Assembly (NCBI RefSeq): GCF_014170335.1 | Contig: NZ_LZZS01000040.1 | Coordinates: 1 to 64,000 of the forward strand | DNA: 64,000 nucleotides | DNA from: Achromobacter sp. UMC46 | GTDB lineage: Bacteria; Pseudomonadota; Gammaproteobacteria; Burkholderiales; Burkholderiaceae_B | Reading direction: 5' to 3' | In this document: positions 26,095-34,504 of the stretch, one piece after another | Numbering within the stretch: position 1 is the first letter of the stretch | Layout of the letters: each line of letters starts with the position of its first letter | Program-made: the position numbers and the translations under genes | Notes under the pieces: model-generated | Database searches by the model: none | Told to the model about the DNA's origin: nothing | Seen by the model: only the letters and a program-made list of their open reading frames with translations

Positions 26095-27075
26095 TCAATC
26101 CAGGCGGATGTCGGCCTTCTTCACCACTTGGCACCACTTGCTGATTTCATCCTTGATCATCGTGCCGAAGGCCGGCCCCGCCACGTCCGACACCAGGGCG
26201 CCTTGCTGCTCCAGGTACGTCTTCATGGCAGGCGCGTGCAATGTCTGCACCAGGCCGTCGGTCAGCTTTTCACGCAGCGGTTCCGGCAGGCCGGCGGGGG
26301 CCAGCATGCCGAACCACACCATGGCCTCGTAGCCCGGATAGCCGGATTCCGCCACGGTCGGCACGTTGGGCAGCATCGGCGAGCGCTGCGGCGACGTCAC
26401 CGCCAGCGCCTTGATCTTGCCGTCCTTGATGTAGGGGTAGGAGGTCATCACGACGTCCACCATCATGTTGATCTGCCCGCCCACCAGATCGATCAGCGCC
26501 GGGCCCGACCCGCGGTAGGGCACATGCACCATGGACACGCCGGCGGTGCTCTTGAAGAGCTCGGCCGCCAAATGGTTGGACGTGCCCTGGCCGTTGGAGG
26601 CGAAGGAGTACTTCTCGGGCTCCTTCTTCAACAGCGCGACGAATTCCTGCAGCGTGTCGGCGGGCACCGACCGGTTCACCGACATCACATTGGGAATGGT
26701 GGCCACTACCGTCAGGGGCGTGAAGTCCTTGATGGCGTCGTACGGCAGCTTGGAATACACGCAGGGCGCGCTGCCGTGCGTGCTGACCGATCCCATCAGG
26801 ATGGTGTAGCCGTCGGCGGGCTGCCGGGCCACGTATTCGGTGCCGACCGTGCCGCCCGCGCCGGGGCGATTTTCCACGATGACGTTGGCGGACAGGCGCT
26901 GGCCCAGTCCTTCGGCGACCTTGCGTGCGATCAGGTCGGTAGAGCCGCCGGCCGCGAACGGCACGACGATGCGGATCACTTTATCCGGCCAGGCGGCGCT
27001 GGCGGATCCGGCGGCCGCGAACAGTGCGACCCCGGCGGCAATGCGACAGCAACTGCGTATCAGCCCTTTATTCAT
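26095..27075 (-). CDS. Bug-family (TctC-like) tripartite tricarboxylate transporter receptor
   Basis: 326 residues with a Sec signal peptide (residues 1-27, ending SASA) and the Bug/TctC domain: AWPDKVIRIVVPFAAGGSTDLIARKVAEGL, ENRPGAGGTVGTEYVA and the YTILMGSVSTHGS stretch. Bug receptors bind small carboxylic acids, nicotinate and related compounds in the periplasm. Bordetella-type genomes hold very many, often without linked TctAB membrane genes, as here. First gene of the tctC-hyuA-hyuB unit and divergent from a LysR gene. Confidence 0.9.
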   Translation of the reverse strand: MNKGLIRSCCRIAAGVALFAAAGSASAAWPDKVIRIVVPFAAGGSTDLIARKVAEGLGQRLSANVIVENRPGAGGTVGTEYVARQPADGYTILMGSVSTHGSAPCVYSKLPYDAIKDFTPLTVVATIPNVMSVNRSVPADTLQEFVALLKKEPEKYSFASNGQGTSNHLAAELFKSTAGVSMVHVPYRGSGPALIDLVGGQINMMVDVVMTSYPYIKDGKIKALAVTSPQRSPMLPNVPTVAESGYPGYEAMVWFGMLAPAGLPEPLREKLTDGLVQTLHAPAMKTYLEQQGALVSDVAGPAFGTMIKDEISKWCQVVKKADIRLD

Positions 27076-27199
27076 GGCTTGGTTTCCCCTTGTTGATAGA
27101 ACTTCCTTGTGGCCGGATCATGTGTCCGCCCTTGGTTCGCTGCAACAACAGGGTCATCCTAGGCCTGCGGCTTCAATGGCAGCAGTCCTACAGGTTTAT

Positions 27200-27211
27200 A
27201 TTTATATAAAT
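27200..27211. promoter_or_regulatory. AT-rich palindrome in the tctC/LysR divergent gap
   Basis: ATTTATATAAAT is a perfect 12-bp palindrome inside an AT-rich stretch (27190-27220) of the otherwise GC-rich 157-bp gap between the TctC-like receptor and the LysR gene. It may be part of a LysR operator or of the overlapping promoters. The assignment rests on position and symmetry only. Confidence 0.4.
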
Positions 27212-27232
27212 GCCATTTATAGGTTGGCGGCC

Positions 27233-28129
27233 GTGAAGAATCCGGACTTGAATCTGCTTCTGCATTTCGACGCGCTGATGGCGTGCCGCAATGTCTCGCG
27301 GGCGGCAGAGCAGTTGAACATCAGCCAGCCGGCGATGAGCGCGGCGATGAACCGGTTGCGCCAGCTGTTCGGCGACCCCTTGCTGGTGCGTGAAGGTGGC
27401 GTCTGGCAGCCCACGTTGCGGGCGATGGAGCTGCACCAGAACTTCAAGCCGTTCCTGGAAGGCTGGCACCGGGCCACGCGCACGCGCGAAGCCTTCGACC
27501 CGGCGCATTCGTCGCGCACACTGTCGCTCTACGCCACCGACTATGTGCAGTACACCTTGCTGCCCAAGCTGATCCCTCGGCTGGCGGTGGACGCGCCGCA
27601 TTTTCAGCTGCAGATCGTGCCGGCCCGCCCGCAGCATGGGCTGAGCATGCTGGACACGAATCATGTGGAGTTGATCGCCGGGTATTTCCCGGACCCCGCG
27701 CCGGACCTGCGCACGCGCTTCCTGTACCAGGAGCCGGCCGTCTGCATCGTGCGCGAAGGCCACCCGTGCCTGCGCAAGCGCTGGAACCTGGATGCCTATC
27801 TGCGCTATGGCCATCTGGACCTGGCCGCGCACACGCGCTATTTCAGCACCGCGATCGACCGCATCCTGATGGGGCAGAACCGCAGCCGCAAGATCGTGGC
27901 GACCTTGTCCAGCTATCTGGTGTGCCCCTTCATCGTGGAAGGCTCTGACCTGATCGCGACGATGCCGGTCAGCATCGCGCGCGCGATGACGGGCGCGGCG
28001 CGCATCGTCACGCTGAAGGTGCCGTTGACGCTGCCGCCGATCGCCGTGTCGCTGTACTGGCACGAGCGCTATCAGGACGATCCCGCGCACGCCTGGCTGC
28101 GGCAGTACCTGGCCGGCGTGCTCGGGTAG
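27233..28129 (+). CDS. LysR-family transcriptional regulator of the hyu operon
   Basis: 298 residues from a GTG start (VKNPDLNLLLHFDALMACRNVSRAAEQLNISQPAMSAAMNRLRQLFGDPLLVREGG), the standard LysR winged-HTH N-terminus, followed by a periplasmic-binding-protein-like effector domain. A longer start at ATG 27176 is possible but would add a non-conserved AT-rich leader. It is divergent from tctC-hyuA-hyuB, so it likely controls those genes and itself. The effector is unknown. Confidence 0.88.
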   Translation: MKNPDLNLLLHFDALMACRNVSRAAEQLNISQPAMSAAMNRLRQLFGDPLLVREGGVWQPTLRAMELHQNFKPFLEGWHRATRTREAFDPAHSSRTLSLYATDYVQYTLLPKLIPRLAVDAPHFQLQIVPARPQHGLSMLDTNHVELIAGYFPDPAPDLRTRFLYQEPAVCIVREGHPCLRKRWNLDAYLRYGHLDLAAHTRYFSTAIDRILMGQNRSRKIVATLSSYLVCPFIVEGSDLIATMPVSIARAMTGAARIVTLKVPLTLPPIAVSLYWHERYQDDPAHAWLRQYLAGVLG

Positions 28130-28138
28130 TCCTGGCCT

Positions 28139-28972
28139 CTATTTCAGGGGCAGGCAAATGCGGGTCTGCAATTGCGCGGGCGGGGTGGCGCGCGGGTCGT
28201 TCAGGTACTGCTCGAACATGGGGAAGTCGGCCGGCACCATGCCGCTGGCGGGCAGCCATTCCGAGAACATCCATTGATAGGGCTTGCTCATTTCGTTGTA
28301 GGGGCCGGTGTAGGTCAGGATGGCGCAACGGCCGGGCGGGATGTCGAAGCGTTCCAGCTCGCTACCCAGGTCCGCATCGGGCGCGACCGGCATGCCGGCC
28401 AGCGACCGCAGCTGGCTTTCGGGCACCTGTTCGGGGTCGTCGAAGTACACGCCGAAGCCGACGGTCGCCGGGCTGGCGATGCCGCGGCCCATCGCCAGCA
28501 TGAAGGCGCGGCTGAAGACGGCGCCGATGTCCTGGTAGCTGCCGCGATGCGGTAGCGCGGCCAGCGTGGCGCCGGGGAAGTGTTCGATGGCGATGGGGTA
28601 CATGGCAAGCTCCTGAGGGTCTAGGGGAAGGGAGCGTGCGGCCCGGTAGCGGCCCGGCGATATGCCGAAGACGGCGCCGAAGGCCCGGTTGAACGCGGCG
28701 TCGGATTCGTAACCAGCGCGTTGCGCAACGTCCCTCATCGGGGCCTGCGATCCCGCCAGCGCGGCCGCCGCGCGATGCATGCGGATGCGCTGGACCGTGG
28801 CGTTGACCGTTTCCCCCATCATGGCGCGGTAGACACGGTGGAAGTGATAGGGGGACAGGCAGGCCAGGTCGGCCAGCTGGTGCAGGTCGGGGTCGGCGTC
28901 GGGATAAGACGCCAGCCAGCGCAGGACGGGGTCCAGGCGTTGAGCGTAGAGGGTTCGGGTTTCGGGCTTCAT
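28139..28972 (-). CDS. AraC-family regulator with a GyrI-like effector domain
   Basis: 277 residues. An N-terminal AraC-type DNA-binding domain with two HTHs (LHQLADLACLSPYHFHRVYRAMMGETVNATVQRIRMHRAAAAL ... DVAQRAGYESDAAFNRAFGAVFGISPGRYR) is joined to a C-terminal GyrI/AraC effector-binding domain (AIEHFPGATLAALPHRGSYQDIG ... RCAILTYTGPYNEMSKPYQWMFSEWLP). This Rob/SoxS-with-GyrI layout senses small hydrophobic compounds and often controls efflux or stress genes. GGAG lies 6-7 nt upstream of the ATG. It is convergent with the LysR gene; targets unknown. Confidence 0.88.
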   Translation of the reverse strand: MKPETRTLYAQRLDPVLRWLASYPDADPDLHQLADLACLSPYHFHRVYRAMMGETVNATVQRIRMHRAAAALAGSQAPMRDVAQRAGYESDAAFNRAFGAVFGISPGRYRAARSLPLDPQELAMYPIAIEHFPGATLAALPHRGSYQDIGAVFSRAFMLAMGRGIASPATVGFGVYFDDPEQVPESQLRSLAGMPVAPDADLGSELERFDIPPGRCAILTYTGPYNEMSKPYQWMFSEWLPASGMVPADFPMFEQYLNDPRATPPAQLQTRICLPLK

Positions 28973-29474
28973 GCTTGCTCCTTGGAGGGCAATGTAGCTT
29001 TTGCGGGTTTGCAGATTTTGCGGTTTTTCTTTGGGAAATTGTTGGGGTTATTTTGACGGCTGGCGTCTTGGTGTCGTGAGGCGAGGGTTTGTTTTGACGG
29101 CTGGCGGGGCGGGGCAGGGTTTCTTTTGACGCCCGTCGCGGCGGTGTCGCGGGGTGCGCGGGTCAACGATTGCGGTCCGGAGCCTTCGCTCCGGACTTCC
29201 CCCTTGTCATCTTCGTCACCGCCTTCGGCGGTTCCTTCAGATTCCCTCGGGCTTATCGACGCCCCGCGCACCCCGCGACACCGCCACGCCAGGCTCGGTC
29301 AATGGAATTTTGCCGTCAGCTGGGGCGAACGGCTTGCTTGGGATTCTCGCAAGCGGCGGGGTAGGCGGGAGGATCTTGCGGGGCCCGCCCCAGGCCGGCC
29401 GCGCGGGCGGCCTTTTGGGGCTTACGCGGTGTCTTGCGTCGAGGCGTTGCGCGTAACCCATCATGCCCGCATTA
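28973..29474. other. Repeat-rich intergenic region, no gene recognised
   Basis: A 502-bp gap between the AraC gene and ghrA. It holds two exact copies of TTTTGACGGCTGGCG (29051-29065, 29092-29106) and a third diverged one from 29124, a large inverted repeat described separately, and further GC-rich inverted stretches at 29376-29414. Short open frames cross it on both strands, but they are rich in Pro, Arg and Ser, run through the hairpins and have no convincing start or homology, so they are likely not genes. Confidence 0.6.
29140..29285. repeat. Large nested inverted-repeat element
   Basis: A perfect 23-bp inverted repeat has arms at 29140-29162 and 29263-29285, with about 100 bp between them. 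Inside lie two smaller hairpins: GTCCGGAGC/GCTCCGGAC (29175-29183/29188-29196, loop CTTC) and ACCGCC/GGCGGT (29218-29223/29227-29232, loop TTC). The RNA or single-stranded DNA would fold into a three-way-like structure. It looks like a REP/MITE-type mobile extragenic element or a structured RNA. No transposase or target-site duplication was identified. Confidence 0.7.
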
Positions 29475-30410
29475 TCAATACCCGCGCTGCGGATCGTAGA
29501 TGTTCGGCAATGGCTCGCCGCGCTCGTTGGCCGCGATCAACAACGCGGTGTGCCGTGCGCGTTCCTTGCGGTCGGGGATCGCGGCGCAATGCGGCGTGAT
29601 GATGATGCCGGGATGCGTCCACAGCGGCGAATCCTCGGGTAGCGGTTCTTGCTCGAAGACGTCCAGGATCGCCTGGTGCAACTGGCCGCTGTCCAAGGCG
29701 TCGACGACGTCTTGCGTCACCATGTGCGATCCGCGGCCAGCGTTGATCAGGCTGGCGCCGCGCGGAAGTTGCGACAACGTGGCGGTGTTGAGGATGCCTC
29801 TTGTGGCGTCCGTGGCGGGCAGCAGGCAGACGAGCAGGTCGGTGCCCGCCAGGAATTCTCCGAACTGGTCCTGGCCGGCGTAGGAGGGCAGACCTTCCAG
29901 CGTGCTGGCGCCGCGCGACCAACCGGTGACGGGGAAACCGACCCGGGTCAGGAGTTCGGCGGCAGCCACGCCCAGGTGACCCAGGCCCATGATGCCCACG
30001 CGCATGTCGGCGGCGACGCGCAGGGAGTCGAACAGCTCCCAGTGGCGGCGCGTCTGGTTGTCCACAATCCGCTTGATGTCGCGGGTCAGCATCAGCGCGG
30101 ACGTCAGCACGAACTCGGCCATTTCGGTGCGGGTCCGGGCGGTGACCATGCGGGCGATGGACAGGTGGCGCGGCCGTTGCGGGTCGGCCAGGATGTGGTC
30201 GACGCCGGCGCCGGCGCTGATGATGAGCTTCAGGTTGGTGAAGGTGGCCAGCCGGCCGGCGTCGGGCGCCCAGACCAGCGCGTAGTCGACGGTGGCGGGG
30301 TCGATGTCCTCGTGCCAGCCCACCACGTCCAGCTCGGGCGCGAAGGCGCGGAACTGCGCGCGCCAGGCGTCGATGGCCGCCGGACCGCCGGAATTGATGA
30401 TGAGCCGCAT
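29475..30410 (-). CDS. ghrA: D-isomer 2-hydroxyacid dehydrogenase, GhrA-like (glyoxylate/hydroxypyruvate reductase)
   Basis: 311 residues. The NAD(P) motif is MGLGHLGVAAAELLTRVG; the catalytic Arg (INAGRGSHM), Glu (DVFEQEPLPEDSPLW) and His (ITPHCAAIPD) are in place, and the size and sequence style match GhrA. Such enzymes reduce glyoxylate to glycolate and hydroxypyruvate to glycerate in the cytoplasm. It lies 91 nt after the PotD-like gene on the same strand, as a likely distal gene of the importer/dehydrogenase operon, where it could dispose of a 2-keto acid product. The substrate preference is inferred. Confidence 0.82.
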   Translation of the reverse strand: MRLIINSGGPAAIDAWRAQFRAFAPELDVVGWHEDIDPATVDYALVWAPDAGRLATFTNLKLIISAGAGVDHILADPQRPRHLSIARMVTARTRTEMAEFVLTSALMLTRDIKRIVDNQTRRHWELFDSLRVAADMRVGIMGLGHLGVAAAELLTRVGFPVTGWSRGASTLEGLPSYAGQDQFGEFLAGTDLLVCLLPATDATRGILNTATLSQLPRGASLINAGRGSHMVTQDVVDALDSGQLHQAILDVFEQEPLPEDSPLWTHPGIIITPHCAAIPDRKERARHTALLIAANERGEPLPNIYDPQRGY

Positions 30411-30501
30411 GCGGGTCCTTCCATTCTATGGGCGCGCGCGCCCGGACTGTGCGCGGAGCGCGCCTGCGGCTTGTCCACAGGCGGCGCGCCGCAAGATCTT
30501 A

Positions 30502-31572
30502 TCAACGTTCGACGGTGCGGTTCCAGCGGGCGTTGAACGCGGGCCGGGTTGTGTTGATCTGATCCCAGTCCAGGATCTTGGCGTTTTCCATATAGCCCTG
30601 GAAACGCTTGAGCGCGTCGGCGTTGTCCGCCGGCGCCTGGACGTTCTTGTTGGACGGGAAATGGCCGCCCATCTCCAGCGCTTTCGCCTGGGCGCTGGCC
30701 GACAGCAGGTATAGCGCCAGCTTCTGCGACAGTTCCGGTTCACTGTTCTTGGCGATGACGCATTCACCCACCATCAGGATCACCGAGCCTTCCTTGGGCT
30801 GCGCGTATTCCACCGGGATGTCGCGCTTTTTCAAGCGGGCGATCGCGGTCGGCGTCAGCGGGAAGATCGCGGCTTCGTTGGACTGGATCATCTCGGCTAG
30901 TTTGGCCGAATTGGGGATGTACTCCAGCACGTTGGGGCCGATGGTGTCGGGCCATTTCTTGAAGCCCGGCTCGTAGTTCTTGTCGTCGCCGCCCTGGATG
31001 CGGTTGAACATCAGGAAGCCGTGCAGGCCGAAGGTGCTGCCGGACGCGGACTGGAACACGACGCGGCCCTTGAACTTCGGATCGGCCAGGTCCATCCACG
31101 ACGTGGGCGGCGCCCACCCCTTGTCGGCGAACATCTTGGTGTTGTAGCCCAGGCCCGTCATGCCGATGTCGATGCCGGCCGCCATGCGGTCCTTCATCAC
31201 CGCCGTGGGATACAGCTCTTTCAGCACGGGATCGTCGTTGAGCTGTTCGCACAGGCCCATCGAGATCGCGCGCGCCATGATCCCGTCATCCAGGAACATG
31301 ACGTGCATCTGCGGCTTGTCCTTGTAGGCCTGCGCCTTGGCCAGCACGTCGGTCGAGGTGCCGGGCACCACGACGATCTTGACGTTGTTGGCCTTTTCGA
31401 AATCCGGGAACACGTACTGCGTGAACGCGCGCTCCATATCGCCGCCGTTCATACCGACGTACAACGTCTTCTGCTCGGCCATGGCGCCGGCGGACAGCAA
31501 TGCCATCATCGCCGCGCCCAACAGCCACTTCCCCTTGGTCAGGCGCGATGCGCCCTGTTTCTTGTCCATCAT
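30502..31572 (-). CDS. Pot-type ABC transporter substrate-binding protein (PotD-like, second cluster)
   Basis: 356 residues with an export signal (MDKKQGASRLTKGKWLLGAAMMALLSAGAMAEQ, cleavage near AMA-EQ) and an extracellular solute-binding domain (KTLYVGMNGGDMERAFTQYVFPDFEKANNVKIVVVPGTSTDVLAKAQAYKDKPQ). Its start (ATGATGG) overlaps the stop of the FAD oxidoreductase, and it lies at the end of the transporter/dehydrogenase operon, whereas the paralogue in the first cluster is the first gene. The ligand is unknown; the two binding proteins are clearly different from each other in sequence. Confidence 0.88.
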   Translation of the reverse strand: MMDKKQGASRLTKGKWLLGAAMMALLSAGAMAEQKTLYVGMNGGDMERAFTQYVFPDFEKANNVKIVVVPGTSTDVLAKAQAYKDKPQMHVMFLDDGIMARAISMGLCEQLNDDPVLKELYPTAVMKDRMAAGIDIGMTGLGYNTKMFADKGWAPPTSWMDLADPKFKGRVVFQSASGSTFGLHGFLMFNRIQGGDDKNYEPGFKKWPDTIGPNVLEYIPNSAKLAEMIQSNEAAIFPLTPTAIARLKKRDIPVEYAQPKEGSVILMVGECVIAKNSEPELSQKLALYLLSASAQAKALEMGGHFPSNKNVQAPADNADALKRFQGYMENAKILDWDQINTTRPAFNARWNRTVER

Positions 31573-32741
31573 GGTGACTCCAGCGTTTGCTCACGAACAC
31601 TCTCAGGCCGGGACGCGGCGCCGTGAGCGGCGGCCGTGAACCGTTCAATGCGGAAGGCATCGATAGGAATGGAGGACTGGCCGCGTACGACCAGTTCGGA
31701 CAACACTTCGCCCACGGCGGGGCCGATCTGGAAGCCCGCCCCCGACAGCCCGAAGGCGTGGAACAGGCCGGGCACGGTGGAGCTCGGCCCCAGCACGGGG
31801 TTGTGGTCGGGCATATTGCCTTCCACGCCCGTCCAGAACCGGATGACCTGCGCGCCGCGCAGCACCGGCAGCAGCGTCGTGGCATTGGCCATCAGCGCGC
31901 CCAGTCCGGCGCGGCCCGGCCGCGCGAAGTCCGGGTCCGAGGATTCGCCGCGTCCGCCGCCGATCACGCAATTGCCGCGCGCCACCTGGCGCGCATAGAT
32001 GCCGCCGCCCTGGATGCCTAAGCTGACGCCCATGAATACCGGCATCGGCTCGGTCACCATCATCAGCGGATGGATGGAGGTCTCGGGTACGGGTTCGCCG
32101 AAGCCCTCGGCGAAACGGCCCGCCCACGCGCCCGCGCAATTGAGCAGGAAGCGCGACCGCACTTCCAGTCCGTCGCCCGCGCGCAGCACGAAACGCGATC
32201 CGTCATGCGTGGCGGAGGCCACGCGCACGCCTTCGCGTACATCGGCCCCCAAGGCGGCGGCGGCGCGGCCGAAGGCGGGCGACACCAGCCGGGGATTCGC
32301 ATGGCCGTCTTCGGGGCAGAATGAGCCGCCCGCCACGCCCTGGCCCAACCAGCCGAAGCGGCGCGCCAGGGCGCGGCGGTCCAGCATTTCCAGATGCATG
32401 CCGAAGCCGCGCGTGCGTTCGCGGTAGGCTTCCAGCAGCGCCATGTCGGACGCGGAGGCCGCCAGCTTCAGATGGCCGGAGCGCACGTACTCGCCGTCGA
32501 TGCCGATCAGTTCCCGCAGTTGCCCCCACAGTTCATGCGCGCGCCGCGTCAGGGGCATCTGCTCCAGCCCGCGGCCCTGGCGGCGCACGCCGCCGTAGTT
32601 GACGCCACTGGCGCGCGCGCCGCACAGCGCGGCTTCCAGCAGCACCACGGGCACGCCCAGCCGGCGCAGGAACAGCGCCGCGCTGCCGCCGACAATGCCC
32701 CCGCCGATGATGGCGACTTCGGTGTCGATCCGCGGCGTCAT
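31569..32741 (-). CDS. FAD-dependent oxidoreductase, DAO-type flavin subunit (second cluster)
   Basis: 390 residues: FAD motif EVAIIGGGIVGGSAALFLRRLG, CGARASGVNYGGVRRQGRGLEQMPLTRRA, and the C-terminal GLSGAGFQIGPAVGEVLSELVV. It belongs to the glycine oxidase/HcnC/opine dehydrogenase group and, like the second subunit of the first cluster (13486-14649), contains the ASGVN-GGVR motif. It overlaps the FAD/[2Fe-2S] subunit by 4 nt and the PotD gene by 4 nt. It is the presumed catalytic subunit of a heterotrimeric dehydrogenase. Substrate unknown, probably an N-substituted or secondary amino acid. Confidence 0.82.
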   Translation of the reverse strand: MTPRIDTEVAIIGGGIVGGSAALFLRRLGVPVVLLEAALCGARASGVNYGGVRRQGRGLEQMPLTRRAHELWGQLRELIGIDGEYVRSGHLKLAASASDMALLEAYRERTRGFGMHLEMLDRRALARRFGWLGQGVAGGSFCPEDGHANPRLVSPAFGRAAAALGADVREGVRVASATHDGSRFVLRAGDGLEVRSRFLLNCAGAWAGRFAEGFGEPVPETSIHPLMMVTEPMPVFMGVSLGIQGGGIYARQVARGNCVIGGGRGESSDPDFARPGRAGLGALMANATTLLPVLRGAQVIRFWTGVEGNMPDHNPVLGPSSTVPGLFHAFGLSGAGFQIGPAVGEVLSELVVRGQSSIPIDAFRIERFTAAAHGAASRPESVREQTLESP

Positions 32742-34123
32742 GACGGCGCCTTTTCCTGCCGCTCCCGGCACACCACGCGCACCGGAACCGGCTTGACCGG
32801 CGGCTGGTTGCGCAGGCGGCCGACGTCGGCCGGCGACCGGCCGCAAGCCTGCGCCAGCACTTCGGCCGCGGCCGCGCCACACATGCGGCCCTGGCAACGC
32901 CCCATGCCCACGCGCGTCAACGCCTTCAGGCGGTTCATCTCTTGCGCGGCGGTGTCGGCGACGGCTTGGCGCAAGGTGCCGGCGGTGACTTCCTCGCAGC
33001 GGCAGACGACGGTGTCGTCGGCGATGCCGCGCGCCCAGTCCTCGGGAAAGGGGAAGGCGCGTTCCAGCGCCGCGCGCACGCGGCCATTGGCGTCAAGCCG
33101 CGCTTCCAGTTCGCGGGCGCGCACCGTGTCGTGCCGGTGGTTGCTGTCTTCCAGCAGCGCCAGCGCGGCGCGTTCACCCGCCAGTTCCGCGGCGTCCGCC
33201 CCGGCGATCGCGGCGCCGTCGCCCGCCACATAGACGCCCGGCACGCTGCTGCGTCCGGCGGCGTCACGGCGTGGCGCCCAGTTGCGGTCACGCGTGTTGT
33301 ATTCGAATTCGCAGCCGGCAAGACTTGCCAGCTGGGTTTCGGAACGCAATGCCAGGCCGTAGGCCAGCGCATCGCAGTCGACCGCATGCGTACGCACGCC
33401 TTGTCGATACGTAAGCCCTGTCACGCGTTCCTTGCCTTGCACCGCCACCGGGCGCACGCCGCTACGCAACGGCACGCCGTGCGCACGCAGCCAGGCCAGG
33501 TAATACAGCCCCTTGGCCAGCAGGCCGGGCGCGCGCAGCAGGCCGGGCAAAGCGGCCAGCCGGTCTGCGAAGCGCGACGTGTCCAGCACCGCCGCCACCT
33601 TGGCGCCGGCCTTGGCGTATTGATAGGCCACCAGATACAGCAAGGGGCCCGTGCCCATGAAGGCGACGCGCGCGCCGATGGCGCAGCCTTGGTGCTTCAA
33701 GGCCACCTGCGACCCGCCCAGGGTATAGACGCCGGGCGTCAGCCACCCGGGAAAGGGCAGCACGCGGTCGGTGGCGCCCGTAGCCAGGATCAGGTGCGTG
33801 TACGGCACCGCCGTGCTGACGCCGTCCTGCAGGACGTCCAGCGTCTTGCCCTCCACGTTCCACACCAGAGTGCCGGGGCGGTAGTCCACCTGCGGCAGCA
33901 AGGCGTCCATGGCGCGGTGCACCGCGTCGGCCTTGCGGTGCTCGAAGCCGTACAGCGCCGTTTTCGGACGCTGGAATCCCGGCGGCGGCTGCCGGTAGAT
34001 CTGGCCGCCGGCGCGCGGGGCTTCGTCCAGGATCACGGGCCGCAGGCCCTGCGCGGCCAGCGCCTGGGCGGCGCGCACGCCCGCCGGTCCCGCGCCGACA
34101 ATAACGGGCATCACCATGCTCAT
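32738..34123 (-). CDS. FAD/[2Fe-2S] subunit of a three-component amine dehydrogenase (second cluster)
   Basis: 461 residues: FAD domain (MPVIVGAGPAGVRAAQALAAQG ... DEAPRAGGQIYRQ ... GVYVAGDGAAIAGADAAELAGERAAL) followed by a C-terminal BFD-like [2Fe-2S] domain with CRC ... VGMGRCQGRMC, giving the four cluster cysteines. It is the HcnB/OoxA-like partner of the small [2Fe-2S] and DAO-type subunits. ATG 34123 gives the normal start; the longer frame to 34285 is a shadow. It overlaps the small subunit by 4 nt. Confidence 0.88.
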   Translation of the reverse strand: MSMVMPVIVGAGPAGVRAAQALAAQGLRPVILDEAPRAGGQIYRQPPPGFQRPKTALYGFEHRKADAVHRAMDALLPQVDYRPGTLVWNVEGKTLDVLQDGVSTAVPYTHLILATGATDRVLPFPGWLTPGVYTLGGSQVALKHQGCAIGARVAFMGTGPLLYLVAYQYAKAGAKVAAVLDTSRFADRLAALPGLLRAPGLLAKGLYYLAWLRAHGVPLRSGVRPVAVQGKERVTGLTYRQGVRTHAVDCDALAYGLALRSETQLASLAGCEFEYNTRDRNWAPRRDAAGRSSVPGVYVAGDGAAIAGADAAELAGERAALALLEDSNHRHDTVRARELEARLDANGRVRAALERAFPFPEDWARGIADDTVVCRCEEVTAGTLRQAVADTAAQEMNRLKALTRVGMGRCQGRMCGAAAAEVLAQACGRSPADVGRLRNQPPVKPVPVRVVCRERQEKAPS

Positions 34124-34467
34124 GGCGCGTCGTCCTCCGCGCACTCGGCACACTCGGCGGCCAGCGTGCCGGGCACCGCGTCGGGCGCAAGCGGCGTGGT
34201 CCGCAGGCGCATGCCCGGTGCGACAAAGGTGGAGCAGGCGCGCACGCGCGAGCCGTCTTCCAGCTGCATCCAGCAGTCCTGGCACGCGCCCATCATGCAG
34301 AAGCCCGCGCGCGGGGCGCCGCCGAATTCCGAGTGGCGCACGCAGTCGGCTTGCGTCAGCACGGCGGTCAGCACCGTGTCGCCCGCCAGTGCGGTACAGG
34401 CCTGGCCGTCCAGCGTGAACGGGACCGGGGACCGGGCCGTTTCAGCCAGGCGTTTCAGTATTGCCAT
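34120..34467 (-). CDS. Small [2Fe-2S] subunit of a three-component amine dehydrogenase (second cluster)
   Basis: 115 residues with Cys57, Cys62, Cys65 and Cys78 in C-x4-C-x2-C-x12-C spacing (FCMMGACQDCWMQLEDG), as in HcnA-like subunits. The C-terminal about 15 residues are Cys/Glu/Asp-rich (AAECAECAEDDAP), an extension not present in the first-cluster paralogue. It lies 37 nt after the PotC-like permease and overlaps the FAD/[2Fe-2S] subunit gene by 4 nt. Confidence 0.86.
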   Translation of the reverse strand: MAILKRLAETARSPVPFTLDGQACTALAGDTVLTAVLTQADCVRHSEFGGAPRAGFCMMGACQDCWMQLEDGSRVRACSTFVAPGMRLRTTPLAPDAVPGTLAAECAECAEDDAP

Positions 34468-34504
34468 GATGCCGGCGCCTCTCTCGTCGCCTGGATACGG
34501 ATCT

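Noticed and set aside
29126-29599. Small hypothetical proteins in the gap between the AraC gene and ghrA
   Set aside because: The frames run through the nested hairpins and are Pro/Arg/Ser-rich without ribosome-binding sites; they are better explained by the repeat element.
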